In this document: in pieces, positions 16,720 to 26,212 of the stretch
Numbering within the stretch: the first letter of the stretch is position 1
Layout of the letters: each line of letters starts with the position of its first letter
DNA from: DAOTEJ01 sp035454085
GTDB taxonomy: Bacteria > Pseudomonadota > Gammaproteobacteria > Burkholderiales > Burkholderiaceae_F
Direction of reading: 5' to 3'
Length of the DNA stretch: 51,820 bases
Assembly (NCBI GenBank): GCA_035454085.1
Contig: DAOTEJ010000009.1
Coordinates: 1-51,820, forward strand
Translations under genes and position numbers: made by a program
Notes under the pieces: generated by a model
The model's input: only the letters and a program-made list of their open reading frames with translations
The model's database searches: none
Told to the model about the DNA's origin: nothing

Positions 16720-18159
16720 ATGACTCGACTCCCCGACGTCAGCCGCCTCGTGCCTTATGCCTGGGCGCGCGACAACGCCGTGCTGCTCGTGCCCGTGTCC
16801 GAGCGCGAGGCCGAGGCCTGGATCAGTCCGGCCACGCCGCTGGCGGCCGTGCAGGAGGTGATGCGCGTCTTTCCGGGCGAGGTGCGCCCGGTGGTCAAGC
16901 CCGCGGCGGAACTCACCGAGGCAATCGCCCGCCGGTACGCCCAGGCCGAGGGCTCGGCGCAGCAGATCGTGGGCTCGATCGAGGGCGAACTCGACCTCGA
17001 CCGCATGATGCAGGAGGTGCCCGACGTCGAGGACCTGCTCGAGACCGAGGACGACGCGCCCATCATCCGCATGATCAACGCGCTGCTCACCCAGGCGGCG
17101 CGCGACGGTGCGAGCGACATCCACATCGAGCCCTTCGAGGTCACCTCGCTGGTGCGCTTTCGCGTCGACGGAACCCTGCGCGACGTGGTGCGGCCCAAGC
17201 GCGCCCTGCACGCCGCGCTGGTGTCGCGCATCAAGATCATGGCGCAGCTGGACATCGCCGAGAAGCGCCTGCCGCAGGACGGCCGCATCACCCTTCGGGT
17301 GGGCGGGCGCGCGGTCGACGTGCGCGTCTCGACCCTGCCCACCGGACACGGCGAGCGCGTGGTGCTGCGCCTGCTCGAGAAGGACCTGTCGCGCCTTGAC
17401 CTGGCCAATCTCGGCATGGGGGCGGCCACCATGGCGAGCTTCGACCGCCTGATCCACGCGCCGCACGGCATCATCCTGGTCACCGGCCCCACCGGCTCGG
17501 GCAAGAGCACCACGCTCTACGCCGCGATCCGCCGCCTCGACAGCAAGCACAGCAACATCATGACGGTGGAAGACCCGATCGAGTACGACATCGAGGGCAT
17601 CGGGCAGACCCAGGTCAACGCCAAGATCGACATGAGCTTCTCCAAGGCCCTGCGCGCCATCCTGCGCCAGGATCCGGACGTCGTGATGATCGGCGAGATC
17701 CGCGACCTCGAGACCGCGCAGATCGCGGTGCAGGCCTCGCTCACCGGCCACCTGGTGCTCGCCACCGTGCACACCAACGACGCGGCGAGCACCGTGACGC
17801 GCCTGGTCGACATGGGCGTCGAGCCCTTCCTGCTGTCTTCGTCGCTGCTGGGGGTGCTGGCGCAGCGCCTGGTGCGCAAGCTGTGCACGCACTGCAAGCG
17901 CCAGGACGCCACCGGGCACTGGCACGCGGTGGGCTGCCCGCGCTGCAGCCAGACCGGCTACCTGGGGCGTACCGGCGTGTACGAACTGCTGACCATCGAC
18001 GATTCGATGCGCAGCCTGATCCACAACGGCGCCAACGACACCGATATCCGCCGCACCGCGGAGCGCGCCGGCATGGTGCCGATGCGCACCGACGCCCACC
18101 GCTGGGTCGGTGCCGGGGTCACCACGCAGGAGGAGATCCTGCGCGTGACCCGCGAATGA
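16720..18159 (+). CDS. gspE: Type II secretion ATPase GspE
   Basis: 479 aa cytoplasmic ATPase that powers pseudopilus assembly. The N-terminal GspL-binding domain is followed by the ATPase core with Walker A GPTGSGKST (256-264), the Asp box VEDPIEYD, Walker B VVMIGEIRD and the His box HLVLATVHTNDA. Two CxxC pairs (Cys389/392 and Cys406/409) form the zinc-binding C-domain; the spacer between them is only 13 residues. It starts 33 bp after gspD. Confidence 0.97.
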   Translation: MTRLPDVSRLVPYAWARDNAVLLVPVSEREAEAWISPATPLAAVQEVMRVFPGEVRPVVKPAAELTEAIARRYAQAEGSAQQIVGSIEGELDLDRMMQEVPDVEDLLETEDDAPIIRMINALLTQAARDGASDIHIEPFEVTSLVRFRVDGTLRDVVRPKRALHAALVSRIKIMAQLDIAEKRLPQDGRITLRVGGRAVDVRVSTLPTGHGERVVLRLLEKDLSRLDLANLGMGAATMASFDRLIHAPHGIILVTGPTGSGKSTTLYAAIRRLDSKHSNIMTVEDPIEYDIEGIGQTQVNAKIDMSFSKALRAILRQDPDVVMIGEIRDLETAQIAVQASLTGHLVLATVHTNDAASTVTRLVDMGVEPFLLSSSLLGVLAQRLVRKLCTHCKRQDATGHWHAVGCPRCSQTGYLGRTGVYELLTIDDSMRSLIHNGANDTDIRRTAERAGMVPMRTDAHRWVGAGVTTQEEILRVTRE

Positions 18160-18187
18160 GCGCTCGCCCGAGGCTGCGCGCAGCGCG

Positions 18188-19426
18188 ATGACCGCATTCC
18201 GCTACACCGCCGCCGAGCCCAGCGGCAAGGAGCAGGCGGGCGTGCTCGAGGCCGACACGGCCCGCGCGGCGCGCCAGGCGCTGCGTGCACGAGGCCTCAC
18301 TCCGCTCGCGCTCGAGCCCGTGGTGAGCGAGGCGCGCAGCCGCGCCGGCCTGGGCTTCGCGCAGGGTCTGTCGCAGACCGAGCTCGCGGTGCTCACCCGG
18401 CAGCTGGCCTCGCTGCTCGGCGCCCAGTTGCCGGTGGCCGAGGCGCTGACCGTGCTGGTCGAACAGAGCGACAAGACCAGCCTGCGCGAGCTGATGGCCG
18501 CGGTGCGCACCGAGGTCCTGGGCGGTGCCTCGCTGTCGGCCGCGCTGGCGCGCCACCCGCGCCAGTTCCCCGAGATCTACCGCGCGCTGATCGCCGCGGG
18601 CGAGGAATCGGGCCGGCTCGGCACCGTGCTCGCGAGCCTGGCCGACTACATCGAGGAACGCGCCCGGCTGCAGCAGAAGATCACGCTCGCCTTCGTCTAC
18701 CCGGCCATCGTCACCCTGGTCGCCCTCGGCGTGGTGGTGGGCCTGCTCACCTACGTCGTGCCGCAGGTGGTGCAGGTCTTCGCCAATACGCGCCAGCAGC
18801 TGCCCTTCCTGACCACGGCGCTGATCGCGCTGTCGGAGTTCGTGCGCCACTGGGGCTGGCTGGTGCTGCTGCTGGCGGGTCTGGCGGCCTTCGCGACGTG
18901 GCGCGCGCTCAGGCAGCCCGCGGTGCGTCTGGCCTGGGACCGGCGCCTGCTCACCCTGCCGGTGGTCGGCGTGCTCAGCCGCACGCTCAACACCGCGCGC
19001 TTCGCCTCGACCCTGTCGATCCTGGTGGGCGCCGGCGTGCCCATGCTGCGCGCGCTGCAGGCCGCGGGCGAGACCGTGGGCAACCAGGCGATGCGCGCCC
19101 GCGTGGCCGATGCCACGGGCCGGGTGCGCGAGGGCTATTCGCTGGCGCGGGCGCTCAAGGCCGACGACAAGGAGGGCCGGCCCGGCCACGTGAGGCTCTT
19201 CCCGCCGGTCCTGGTGCACATGATCGCCTCGGGCGAGGCCACCGGCCGCCTGCCCGACATGCTGGCGCGCGCCGCCGACATCCACTCGCGCGAGGCCGAG
19301 CGTCGCGCGCTGTTCTTCACTTCGCTGCTCGAGCCGGCGCTGATCCTCGCGATGGGGCTGATCGTGATGCTCATCGTGCTGGCCGTGCTGCTGCCGATCA
19401 TCGAGATCAACCAGCTCGTGCGCTGA
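18188..19426 (+). CDS. gspF: Type II secretion inner-membrane protein GspF
   Basis: 412 aa. Two GspF domains, each starting LTRQLASLLGAQLPVAEAL or FASTLSILVGAGVPMLRAL, each with the signature AGEESGRL or SGEATGRL. Membrane helices lie at about 175-195, 220-240 and near the C-terminus. GspF is the rotary platform between GspE and the pseudopilus. It is the last gene of the gsp operon and converges on feoB with 21 bp between. Confidence 0.96.
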   Translation: MTAFRYTAAEPSGKEQAGVLEADTARAARQALRARGLTPLALEPVVSEARSRAGLGFAQGLSQTELAVLTRQLASLLGAQLPVAEALTVLVEQSDKTSLRELMAAVRTEVLGGASLSAALARHPRQFPEIYRALIAAGEESGRLGTVLASLADYIEERARLQQKITLAFVYPAIVTLVALGVVVGLLTYVVPQVVQVFANTRQQLPFLTTALIALSEFVRHWGWLVLLLAGLAAFATWRALRQPAVRLAWDRRLLTLPVVGVLSRTLNTARFASTLSILVGAGVPMLRALQAAGETVGNQAMRARVADATGRVREGYSLARALKADDKEGRPGHVRLFPPVLVHMIASGEATGRLPDMLARAADIHSREAERRALFFTSLLEPALILAMGLIVMLIVLAVLLPIIEINQLVR

Positions 19427-19447
19427 GTTGGCGCGGCCCCCGCGCGC

Positions 19448-21292
19448 TCACACGAAGTGGCGCGCCACCTGGTAGAAGACGAAGCACAGCGTCCAGGCCG
19501 CGGCGAGCGGCCACACCGCCGCCAGCGCCGTGAACGACAGGCTGCGCGACTCGCGCCGGATGGCGGCGAGGCTCGCCACGCAGGGCGTGTAGATCAGGAT
19601 GAAGAGCATGAAGCTCGCCGCCTGGGCCCAGGTGAGCGACTGCGCCAGCGCCGGGCCCAGGCCCGCCTCGTTGGTGCCGAAGATCACCGCCAGGCCGCCC
19701 AGCACGACCTCCTTGGCCACCACGCCGAAGATCAGCGCCACCGAGAGCGTGGAGTCGATTCCGATCGGCGCCAGTGCCGGCGCCACGAGGCGCGCCAGCT
19801 GGCCGGCCAGCGTGTCGGGGCCGGCGGGGGCGGCGTCGAAGGGCAGGTGCGTGAGCAGCCAGACGATCAGCACGCCCGCCAGCACGAATCCCGCCGCGCC
19901 CGACAGGAAGCTCGCGGTCGCCGTCCAGGCCTGGTGCGCCAGGGCCCTCAGGGTGGGCACGCGGTAGGGCGGGAACTCGAGCAGCAGCGGCTCGGTTTCG
20001 CCGTGGCGCCGCTTCCACACGGCGGCCGAGGCGAAGGCCACCAGAAAGCTCACCGTGTAGAGCGCCATCATTACCAGAGGCGCCACGCGCGGCGTGAAGA
20101 ACACCGCGGTGATGAACACCAGCACCTGCAGGCGCGCCGAGCACAGCGAGAACGGGATGATGAGCATCGCCAGCAGCCGCTGCGGGCGCGAGCGCATCAC
20201 GCGCGTGCCCAGCAGGGCGGGCACGTTGCAGCCCAGACCCATCAATTGCATCGCGAAGGCCCGCCCGTCCAGGCCCAGCCGGGCCATGAAGCGATCGGTC
20301 AGCACCGCCACGCGCACCATGTAGCCACTGTCCTCGACCACCGCCATGAGCACGAAGAACACCAGGATGATGGGCAGGAAGCTCGCCACCGTGCCCACGC
20401 CATCGACCAGGCCCTCGAGCACGAAGCTCGCCGCGGGGGCCGGCCAGTCCGCCACCGCGGGCGCGATCCAGTGCGTCTTGGCGGCGCCGATCAGCGCATC
20501 CATGCCGTCCTGCAGCGGCACCCCGATGCCATAGACCAGCTGGAAGAGCAGCCACATCAGGGCAAAGAACAGGGGCAGCCCCAGCCAGGGATGGAGCAGC
20601 CAGGCGTCGAGCCGATCGGTCAGGCGCCGCGGCATCAGGTGCGGCACATCCAGAGCCCGCTCGACAAGGCGGCCGACCTCGGCCTCGAAGGCGGCACTGC
20701 CGATCGGGGCTGCGACCATCGCGTCGGCGACTTGCGGCGGGCTGCTTCGCGCGACGTTTGCCAGAGCCCGCTTCAGTTCGGCCAGCCCGGTGCCGTTGCG
20801 CGCCGAGGTCAGCAGCACGGGTGCTCCCAACTCCTCGGCCAGGGCGGCGGTATCGATGCGCACGCCCAGGCGCTGCGCCTCGTCGGCCATGTTCAGCGCC
20901 ACCACCATCGGCCGGCCCAGTGCTCGAGCCTGCAGCAGCAGTGGCAGTTGGCGTTCGATTTCGGCGGCCGCGATCACGACCAGGAGTGCGGACAGCGGCT
21001 CGCGTTCAAGAAAGTCGCGGGTGACGCGCTCGTCCTCCCCCGTGCCCAGCAGCGAATACAGACCCGGCAGGTCGACCAGTTCGACCATGCGCGCGCCCAG
21101 AAGCACGCGTGCGCTGGCCAGTTCGACCGTCATGCCCGGCCAGTTGCCGGTGCGGGCCGACACGCCAGACAGGCGGGCGAACAAGGTGGACTTGCCGGTG
21201 TTGGGCATCCCCAGCAGCGCGATGCGAGCACCTGCTGACTTGCCGGGCCGCGCTGGCGGGCGCTCGCGCTCGGGGCAGTGAGCGGGGCTCAC
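19448..21292 (-). CDS. feoB: Ferrous iron transporter FeoB
   Basis: 614 aa from a GTG at 21292 that overlaps the feoA stop. The cytosolic G domain has G1 GMPNTGKST (28-36), G3 DLPG (74-77) and G4 NMAD (134-137). The transmembrane part contains the gate motifs MGLGCNVPALLGTRV and IPFSLCSARLQVLVF with the conserved cysteines. It is shorter than the E. coli protein (about 770 aa), which is common in betaproteobacteria. It imports Fe2+ under low oxygen or iron limitation. Confidence 0.95.
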   Translation of the reverse strand: MSPAHCPERERPPARPGKSAGARIALLGMPNTGKSTLFARLSGVSARTGNWPGMTVELASARVLLGARMVELVDLPGLYSLLGTGEDERVTRDFLEREPLSALLVVIAAAEIERQLPLLLQARALGRPMVVALNMADEAQRLGVRIDTAALAEELGAPVLLTSARNGTGLAELKRALANVARSSPPQVADAMVAAPIGSAAFEAEVGRLVERALDVPHLMPRRLTDRLDAWLLHPWLGLPLFFALMWLLFQLVYGIGVPLQDGMDALIGAAKTHWIAPAVADWPAPAASFVLEGLVDGVGTVASFLPIILVFFVLMAVVEDSGYMVRVAVLTDRFMARLGLDGRAFAMQLMGLGCNVPALLGTRVMRSRPQRLLAMLIIPFSLCSARLQVLVFITAVFFTPRVAPLVMMALYTVSFLVAFASAAVWKRRHGETEPLLLEFPPYRVPTLRALAHQAWTATASFLSGAAGFVLAGVLIVWLLTHLPFDAAPAGPDTLAGQLARLVAPALAPIGIDSTLSVALIFGVVAKEVVLGGLAVIFGTNEAGLGPALAQSLTWAQAASFMLFILIYTPCVASLAAIRRESRSLSFTALAAVWPLAAAWTLCFVFYQVARHFV

Positions 21293-21522
21293 GCCGGCTC
21301 CAGCGGCTCGACCAAGATTTTTGCGGCCTCGGCCGAGCGCATCACGAACTCGGTGCGGCCGATCCGCAGCTTGAGCGGACCGCGGCGACCAAGGCGCTGG
21401 ATCAACTGCACCCGACAACCCGGCAGCAAGCCGAGCCCAGCCAAGCGCTCGCGCCAGGCCGGCTCGCAGTCCAGCTGGGTGACCCGCGCCGATGAGCCGA
21501 GGGTCAGGGAGTCAAGAGTCAC
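21289..21522 (-). CDS. feoA: Ferrous iron transport protein FeoA
   Basis: 77 aa SH3-like cytosolic protein from a GTG start at 21522, with the FeoA pattern LAGLGLLPGCRVQLIQRLGRRGPLKLRIGRTEFVMRSAEAAKILVE. It assists FeoB. Its stop overlaps the feoB start (GTGA), and a Fur box lies 10 bp upstream of its start. Confidence 0.93.
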   Translation of the reverse strand: MTLDSLTLGSSARVTQLDCEPAWRERLAGLGLLPGCRVQLIQRLGRRGPLKLRIGRTEFVMRSAEAAKILVEPLEPA

Positions 21523-21531
21523 GCTGCGCTC

Positions 21532-21552
21532 AAATGAAAATAATTCTCATTT
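21532..21552. promoter_or_regulatory. Fur box of feoAB
   Basis: Inverted-repeat operator with half sites AAATGA and TCATTT around AAATAATTC, matching the 19-bp Fur consensus closely, in an AT-rich patch 10-30 bp upstream of the feoA start. With iron present, Fur-Fe2+ would block the promoter here. The 223 bp between this site and dcp hold no other recognisable element. Confidence 0.85.
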
Positions 21553-21775
21553 GAGAAACTACGCCCTCGGTCCCGCACTGGCAAGGGCAGTCCGCTCCGG
21601 CACTGATCTGGCTCAAGCGCGCAGAGGTGCCAACGGAGCCGGGCCCGGCCCGGTCGGGAGTTCGCGCCGCCGCGCCGGCTCTTGCCGCAGGCCCAGGCTC
21701 GCCGGCCCGCGACTAGGCCGCGATCGACGCGATCGGCCCGGCGCTCTGCCCGTTCGGTCGCGGGCGCGCCGGCCC

Positions 21776-23821
21776 TCAGGCCGCCGCGTCGATCAGGCCG
21801 CGCTTGGCCAGCAGCGGCTCGACCGCCGCGTCGCGGCCGCGAAAGGCACGGTAGGCCGCGCCCGGTTCCACCGAGTTTCCGCTGGCGTAGATGTGCCGGT
21901 GCAGCCGCGCGGCGGTCGCCGCGTCGAAAGGATCCCCGGCCTCGGCAAAGGCCTGGTAGCCGTCGGCGTCGAGCACCTCGGCCCACAGGTAGACGTAGTA
22001 GCCCGCGGCGTAGGCGTCGCTGGAAAACAGATGCTGGAAGTGCGGCAGGCGATGGCGCAGCACGATCTCGGGGGGCATGCCCAGCCGGGCAAGCTCCTCG
22101 CGCTCGAAGGCGGCGAGGTCGGCCGGCACCGGGTCGGCGGCGTGCAGGGCCATGTCGACCAGCGCGCAGGCGGTGTACTCCACCGTCTCGAAGCCCTGGT
22201 TGAAGCGGCGTGCGCGGGCGAGCTTGTCGAGCAGCGCGTCGGGGATCGCCGCGCCCGTCTGGTGGTGGCGCGCGAAGCGCTTGAGCACCGCCGGCTCCAT
22301 CGCCCAGTGCTCGAATATCTGGCTGGGCAGTTCCACGAAGTCACGCAGCACCTGGGTGCCGCCCAGGCGCTCGTACTCGACGCTGCTGAGCATGCCGTGC
22401 AGGCCGTGGCCGAACTCGTGGAACAGGGTGCGCACGTCGTCCACCGAGAGCAGCGTCGGAGCGCCGCGCGCGAAGTTGTTGTTGTTGAGCACCAGCGGGA
22501 TCACGCCGCGCGACTGCCCGCGCAGCACGCTCATCCACGCGCCGCCGCGCTTGGTGGGTCGCGCATAGTTGTCCTGCTGGAAGATCGCCACCAGCCGGCC
22601 CGCGCGGTCGTGAACCTCGTACGACACGACGTCGGGATGGTAAGCAGGCAGATCGTCGCGCCGCGTGAAGGCCAGGCCAAAGAGCCGCTGCGCGCAGTCG
22701 AACGCCGCGGCCACCATGTTCTCGAGCGCGAAGTAGGGTTTGAGCTCGGCGTCGTCGAGCGCATAGCGCGACTGACGCAGCTTCTCGGCGTAGTAGCGCC
22801 AGTCCCAGGCCGCGATGCGGATGCCGTCGCCGCGCGCGTCGGCCAGCGCCTGCAGGGCGTCGCGCTCAGCCTGCGCCTTGGCGCGCGCCGCGGGCCATAC
22901 GCGCTCGAGCAGTTCGGCCACCGCGGCCGGGGTGCGCGCCATGCGGTCCACCAGGGCGTAGTCGGCGAAGTTCGCGTAGCCGTGCAGGCGTGCAAGCTCG
23001 GCCCGCAGGGCGAGGATCTCGCGCATCGCCGCGTGGTTGTCGCGGCCGGGCTCGAGCTCGCCGCGTCGGGTCCAGGCGGTGAAGGCCAGCTCGCGCAGAT
23101 CGCGCCGCTCGCTGTAGGTCAGGAAGGGCACGACCAGCGAGCGCGACAGCGTGATCACCCAGGCGTCGGGCGCGCCGCGCGCCTGCCCGGCCGCCCGCGC
23201 CGCGCTCCTGAGCGATTCGGGCAGACCGGCCAGGTCGGCCTCGGTGCGCAGCACCAGCTTCCACTCCGACTCGTCGCCCAGCACGTTCTGCGAGAACGCC
23301 GTCTGCAGGCTCGCCAGACGCTCGGCGATGGCGGCCACGCGCGCACGCGCAGCGGGCGCCAGCCGCGCTCCGGCGCGCACGAAGTCAAGGTGGATGCGCT
23401 CGGTCAGGCGCGCCTGCTCCGGCGTGAGGCCAAGCGCGTGGCGACGCTCGTGCACCGCGTCGATGCGGGCGAATACCCCGCCGTGCAGATAGATCGCCGC
23501 GTCGTGCGCGGCCAGCCGGGGGGCGAACTCGCGCTCCACCGCCTGCAGCTCGGGCGAGGTGGCCGAAGAGCAGAGATTCCCGAACACGCGCTCGATGCGC
23601 TTGTAGGTGGCGCCGGCCGCGTCGAAGGCGGCGACGGTGTTGGCGAAGTCGGCAGGCTCGGGGCGCGCGGCGATCGCCTCGACCTCGGCACGATGTTCCG
23701 CCAGGGCCTGCTCGAAGGCGGCGGGAAAGTGCCCAGGACGGATCGCGTCGAACGGCGGCAGCCCGTGGGGCGTGTCCCACTCGGCGAGCAAGGGGTTGGC
23801 GGGGGCGTGGTCGAGGGGCAT
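21776..23821 (-). CDS. dcp: Peptidyl-dipeptidase Dcp (M3 family)
   Basis: 681 aa zinc metallopeptidase, the same length as E. coli Dcp. The catalytic HEFGH is at 468-472, with the second zinc-ligand region further on (FVELPSQIFEHWA). The sequences AYHPDVVSYEVHD, GGAWMS and the ending GNSVEPGAAYRAFRGRDA resemble Dcp more than oligopeptidase A. It removes C-terminal dipeptides from oligopeptides in cytosol or periplasm; no signal peptide is visible. I take the ATG at 23821, because residues further upstream are not family-like. Confidence 0.92.
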   Translation of the reverse strand: MPLDHAPANPLLAEWDTPHGLPPFDAIRPGHFPAAFEQALAEHRAEVEAIAARPEPADFANTVAAFDAAGATYKRIERVFGNLCSSATSPELQAVEREFAPRLAAHDAAIYLHGGVFARIDAVHERRHALGLTPEQARLTERIHLDFVRAGARLAPAARARVAAIAERLASLQTAFSQNVLGDESEWKLVLRTEADLAGLPESLRSAARAAGQARGAPDAWVITLSRSLVVPFLTYSERRDLRELAFTAWTRRGELEPGRDNHAAMREILALRAELARLHGYANFADYALVDRMARTPAAVAELLERVWPAARAKAQAERDALQALADARGDGIRIAAWDWRYYAEKLRQSRYALDDAELKPYFALENMVAAAFDCAQRLFGLAFTRRDDLPAYHPDVVSYEVHDRAGRLVAIFQQDNYARPTKRGGAWMSVLRGQSRGVIPLVLNNNNFARGAPTLLSVDDVRTLFHEFGHGLHGMLSSVEYERLGGTQVLRDFVELPSQIFEHWAMEPAVLKRFARHHQTGAAIPDALLDKLARARRFNQGFETVEYTACALVDMALHAADPVPADLAAFEREELARLGMPPEIVLRHRLPHFQHLFSSDAYAAGYYVYLWAEVLDADGYQAFAEAGDPFDAATAARLHRHIYASGNSVEPGAAYRAFRGRDAAVEPLLAKRGLIDAAA

Positions 23822-23948
23822 GGGCAGAGAGGCACGGACACGAGCGGAGCGCGAGTCTAGCGCCCACCGGCGCTGCCTGCGGCCGCCTCTGGCTACACTG
23901 CGAGCGTCCATCCGCCCAGGCCTCTTGGCCCCTACTGCGCCCCTGCCC

Positions 23949-25588
23949 GTGCTCGGCATCGAACTCGAAATCAATTGGACCTTCGGCAGCCTCTTTCTGG
24001 TGGGCCTCCAATTCGTTCTGATTGCCGGCGTGACCCTGCGCGTGATCCTGACGCGGCACCCCCCGGGCAGTTCCTTCGCGTGGATCCTGCTCACGGTCGT
24101 GGTGCCCTTCTTCGGCTTCCTGCTCTATCTGATGATGGGCGAGCGCCCCATCGGCCGCCTGCGTGCCCGCCGCATGCGCGAGGCCCTGGCGCGCTGGCCC
24201 GCGCTGCCGGCCGGCGACGCGGGCGCCTCGTTTCCGGCCATCGCACCCGCCGAGACGCTCGCAGCGGCCGACCAGCCGATCGCGCGCCTGGCCACGCGCC
24301 TGGGCGGGCTGCCGCTCAACGGCGGCTCGCGCCTCGAACTGGCGAGCAACACCACGGCCATCCTGCAGCGCATCGCCGCGGATCTGGCGGCGGCCCAGTC
24401 GCGCGTCGAGATGGCCTTCTACATCTGGCACGCCGGCGGCCTGGCTGACGAGGTGGCGCGAGCGCTGATGGCCGCCGCGCAGCGCGGGGTGCAGTGCCAG
24501 TTGCTGCTCGATGCCGTGGGCAGCAAGGAATTCCTCGACTCGCACTGGCACGCCGAGTTGCGCCAGGCCGGCGTGCAGGTCGCCCAGGCGATGCGCGTGC
24601 GTCTGTGGGAGATGCCCTTCGTGCGCGCCGACCTGCGCCTGCACCGCAAGATCGTGGTGATCGACGGCGTGCTCGCCTACACGGGCAGCATGAACCTGGT
24701 GGACCCGCGCTACTTCAAGCAGGACGCCGGCGTGGGCGAGTGGATCGACGCCATGGCCCGCATCGAAGGGCCGGCCGTGGCGTCACTCGAGGCGGTGTTC
24801 CGCTACGACTGGACCTTGCATTCGAGCCGCCCCGCGCTGCCGCCCTCGGCCACCCAGGCCCCGGCGCGCACCTCGGTACAGGGCGACGCGCGTGTGGTGG
24901 TGGTGCCTTCGGGGCCGGCCTCGATCCTCGACGCCAATCGGCGCCTGATCATCGAGGCGATCAACCGCGCGCGCCGCCGCATCCTGCTGACCACTCCCTA
25001 CTTCGTGCCGGGCGAACCGCTCGCCATCGCCCTGCAGAACGCGGCACTGCGCGGCGTCGAAGTGCGGCTTCTCGTGCCCAGGCGCAACGACTCGCGTCTG
25101 GTGAAGTACGCCAGCCGGCGCTACTTCGACGACCTGCTGACCACCGGCGTGAAGGTGCTGCTCTACGGCGGCGGACTGCTGCACACCAAGAGCATCACGG
25201 TCGACGACGAGTTCGCGCTCTTCGGCACGGTGAATCTCGATCAGCGCAGCATGCACCTGAACTTCGAACTCATGCTGCTGGTGTTCGACGCGCGATTCAC
25301 CGGCGAACTGGTGGGCCTGCAGGAGTCCTACGAGCGCGACGCCACGCCGCTCGAGCGCGACCGCTGGCGCCAGCGCCCCCTGCGCGAACGGCTCAAGGAA
25401 GGGGCGTGNNNNNNNNNNNNNNNNNNNNNNNNNNNNNNNNNNNNNNNNNNNNNNNNNNNNNNNNNNNNNNNNNNNNNNNNNNNNNNNNNNNNNNNNNNNN
25501 NNNNNNNNAGCGCGACCGCTGGCGCCAGCGCCCCCTGCGCGAACGGCTCAAGGAAGGGGCGTGCTACCTGGTGTCGCCGCTGCTCTGA
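23949..25588 (+). CDS. cls: Cardiolipin synthase, interrupted by an artefactual gap
   Basis: Two membrane helices near the N-terminus (LFLVGLQFVLIAGVTLRVIL, FAWILLTVVVPFFGFLLYLMMG) are followed by two phospholipase D HKD sites: HRKIVVIDG with GSMNLVD, and HTKSITVDDEFALFGTVNLDQRS. This is the ClsA architecture, which joins two phosphatidylglycerols to cardiolipin. The GTG at 23949 is the best start. The 100 N at 25409-25508 sit between two identical 55-bp copies; removing gap plus one copy leaves 1485 bp, an intact 494-codon frame ending at 25588. Confidence 0.92.
25354..25408 (+). repeat. 55-bp direct repeat, left copy (assembly overlap)
   Basis: Identical to 25509-25563 on the other side of the 100-N gap. 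The repeat ends exactly at both gap borders, so it is the unmerged overlap of two contigs, probably one assembler k-mer, and not a biological repeat. Confidence 0.95.
25409..25508. other. Artefactual 100-N gap inside cls
   Basis: Exactly 100 N bordered by identical 55-bp sequences. The true distance is negative (contigs overlap by 55 bp), so no sequence is missing. Confidence 0.93.
25509..25563 (+). repeat. 55-bp direct repeat, right copy (assembly overlap)
   Basis: Second copy of 25354-25408, directly after the gap. In frame it repeats the residues ERDRWRQRPLRERLKEGA of cls, and the true C-terminus CYLVSPLL follows. Confidence 0.95.
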
Positions 25589-25645
25589 GCGCGGGCCCGG
25601 CGGCGGCCGGCCGCGGCGCTCAGCCGCCGGAGTCGATTGAGGCGC

Positions 25646-25942
25646 TCAGTCCCGTGGGCGCGGTGGCGCGATGAATTCGATGTCGCTCACGTCCTGCGCG
25701 TGACGCGCAGCGGGGCGACGCGCGGCACCGCCCGACGGGCGGACGTGGTCCTGCCCCGGCGGCTTCACACCCAGGCGCCACAGCCAGCGTGCAAGCGCGA
25801 TCAGCATCGCTCCGGCCAGCGCCAGCAGCAGGGCCAGGCCCGCCAGCGGTAGCACGACCAGCACCAGGCCGGCGAGCACCAGCAGCACCGCCAGGCCTGC
25901 GGCAAAGCGCGCCAGGGGACTGCGAGGCAGGGCGGAGTTCAT
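25646..25942 (-). CDS. Small hypothetical membrane protein
   Basis: 98 aa from the ATG at 25942 (an in-frame start at 25957 adds five residues). A long hydrophobic region at about 13-50 could form two helices or a hairpin, followed by a basic, Pro-rich cytoplasmic tail ending IEFIAPPRPRD. It is not a family I recognise with certainty. It is convergent with cls and divergent from the indolepyruvate oxidoreductase gene. Confidence 0.6.
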   Translation of the reverse strand: MNSALPRSPLARFAAGLAVLLVLAGLVLVVLPLAGLALLLALAGAMLIALARWLWRLGVKPPGQDHVRPSGGAARRPAARHAQDVSDIEFIAPPRPRD

Positions 25943-26063
25943 GACGAAGACGCGCATCAGGATTTCCCTTGTGGCCGAAGACGGCCCGCGGGCACGATCT
26001 TCTCAGGAGCGGCGCTCGCCGCACTATCGGGATTGGCCCGCGTCCGATGCCTTGCGGCGCAGA

Positions 26064-26092
26064 TTGAGGTGCGCCGGGGTGCATGCTAGCCT
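26064..26092 (+). promoter_or_regulatory. Candidate promoter of the indolepyruvate oxidoreductase gene
   Basis: TTGAGG (26064-26069) and TAGCCT (26087-26092) with a 17-bp spacer are a fair sigma-70 match, 121 bp upstream of the ATG at 26213. The remainder of 25943-26212 shows no gene. Confidence 0.4.
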
Positions 26093-26212
26093 CGCGTCCG
26101 CTCGCCATCCTGCAGCCGGCCCGCGCCCACAAGGTGCCGCGCCGACGCCGGAGCCGCCCCACCATCCGCCGGCTCCGCCCCACGAAGACACGATCTTTCC
26201 TGAAGGCCCGCC

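Noticed and set aside
15268..18099. A 943-codon minus-strand frame opposite gspD and gspE
   Set aside because: Same cause: it is the complement of two well-identified secretion genes and shows no family features.
21278..23860. An 860-codon plus-strand frame opposite dcp
   Set aside because: Antisense to an M3 peptidase with an intact HEFGH motif; composition is that of a shadow.
25354..25563. Direct repeat suggesting a target-site duplication or mobile insertion
   Set aside because: The 55-bp copies end exactly at a 100-N run, and the same length recurs at 40969-41178, which identifies contig overlap rather than transposition.
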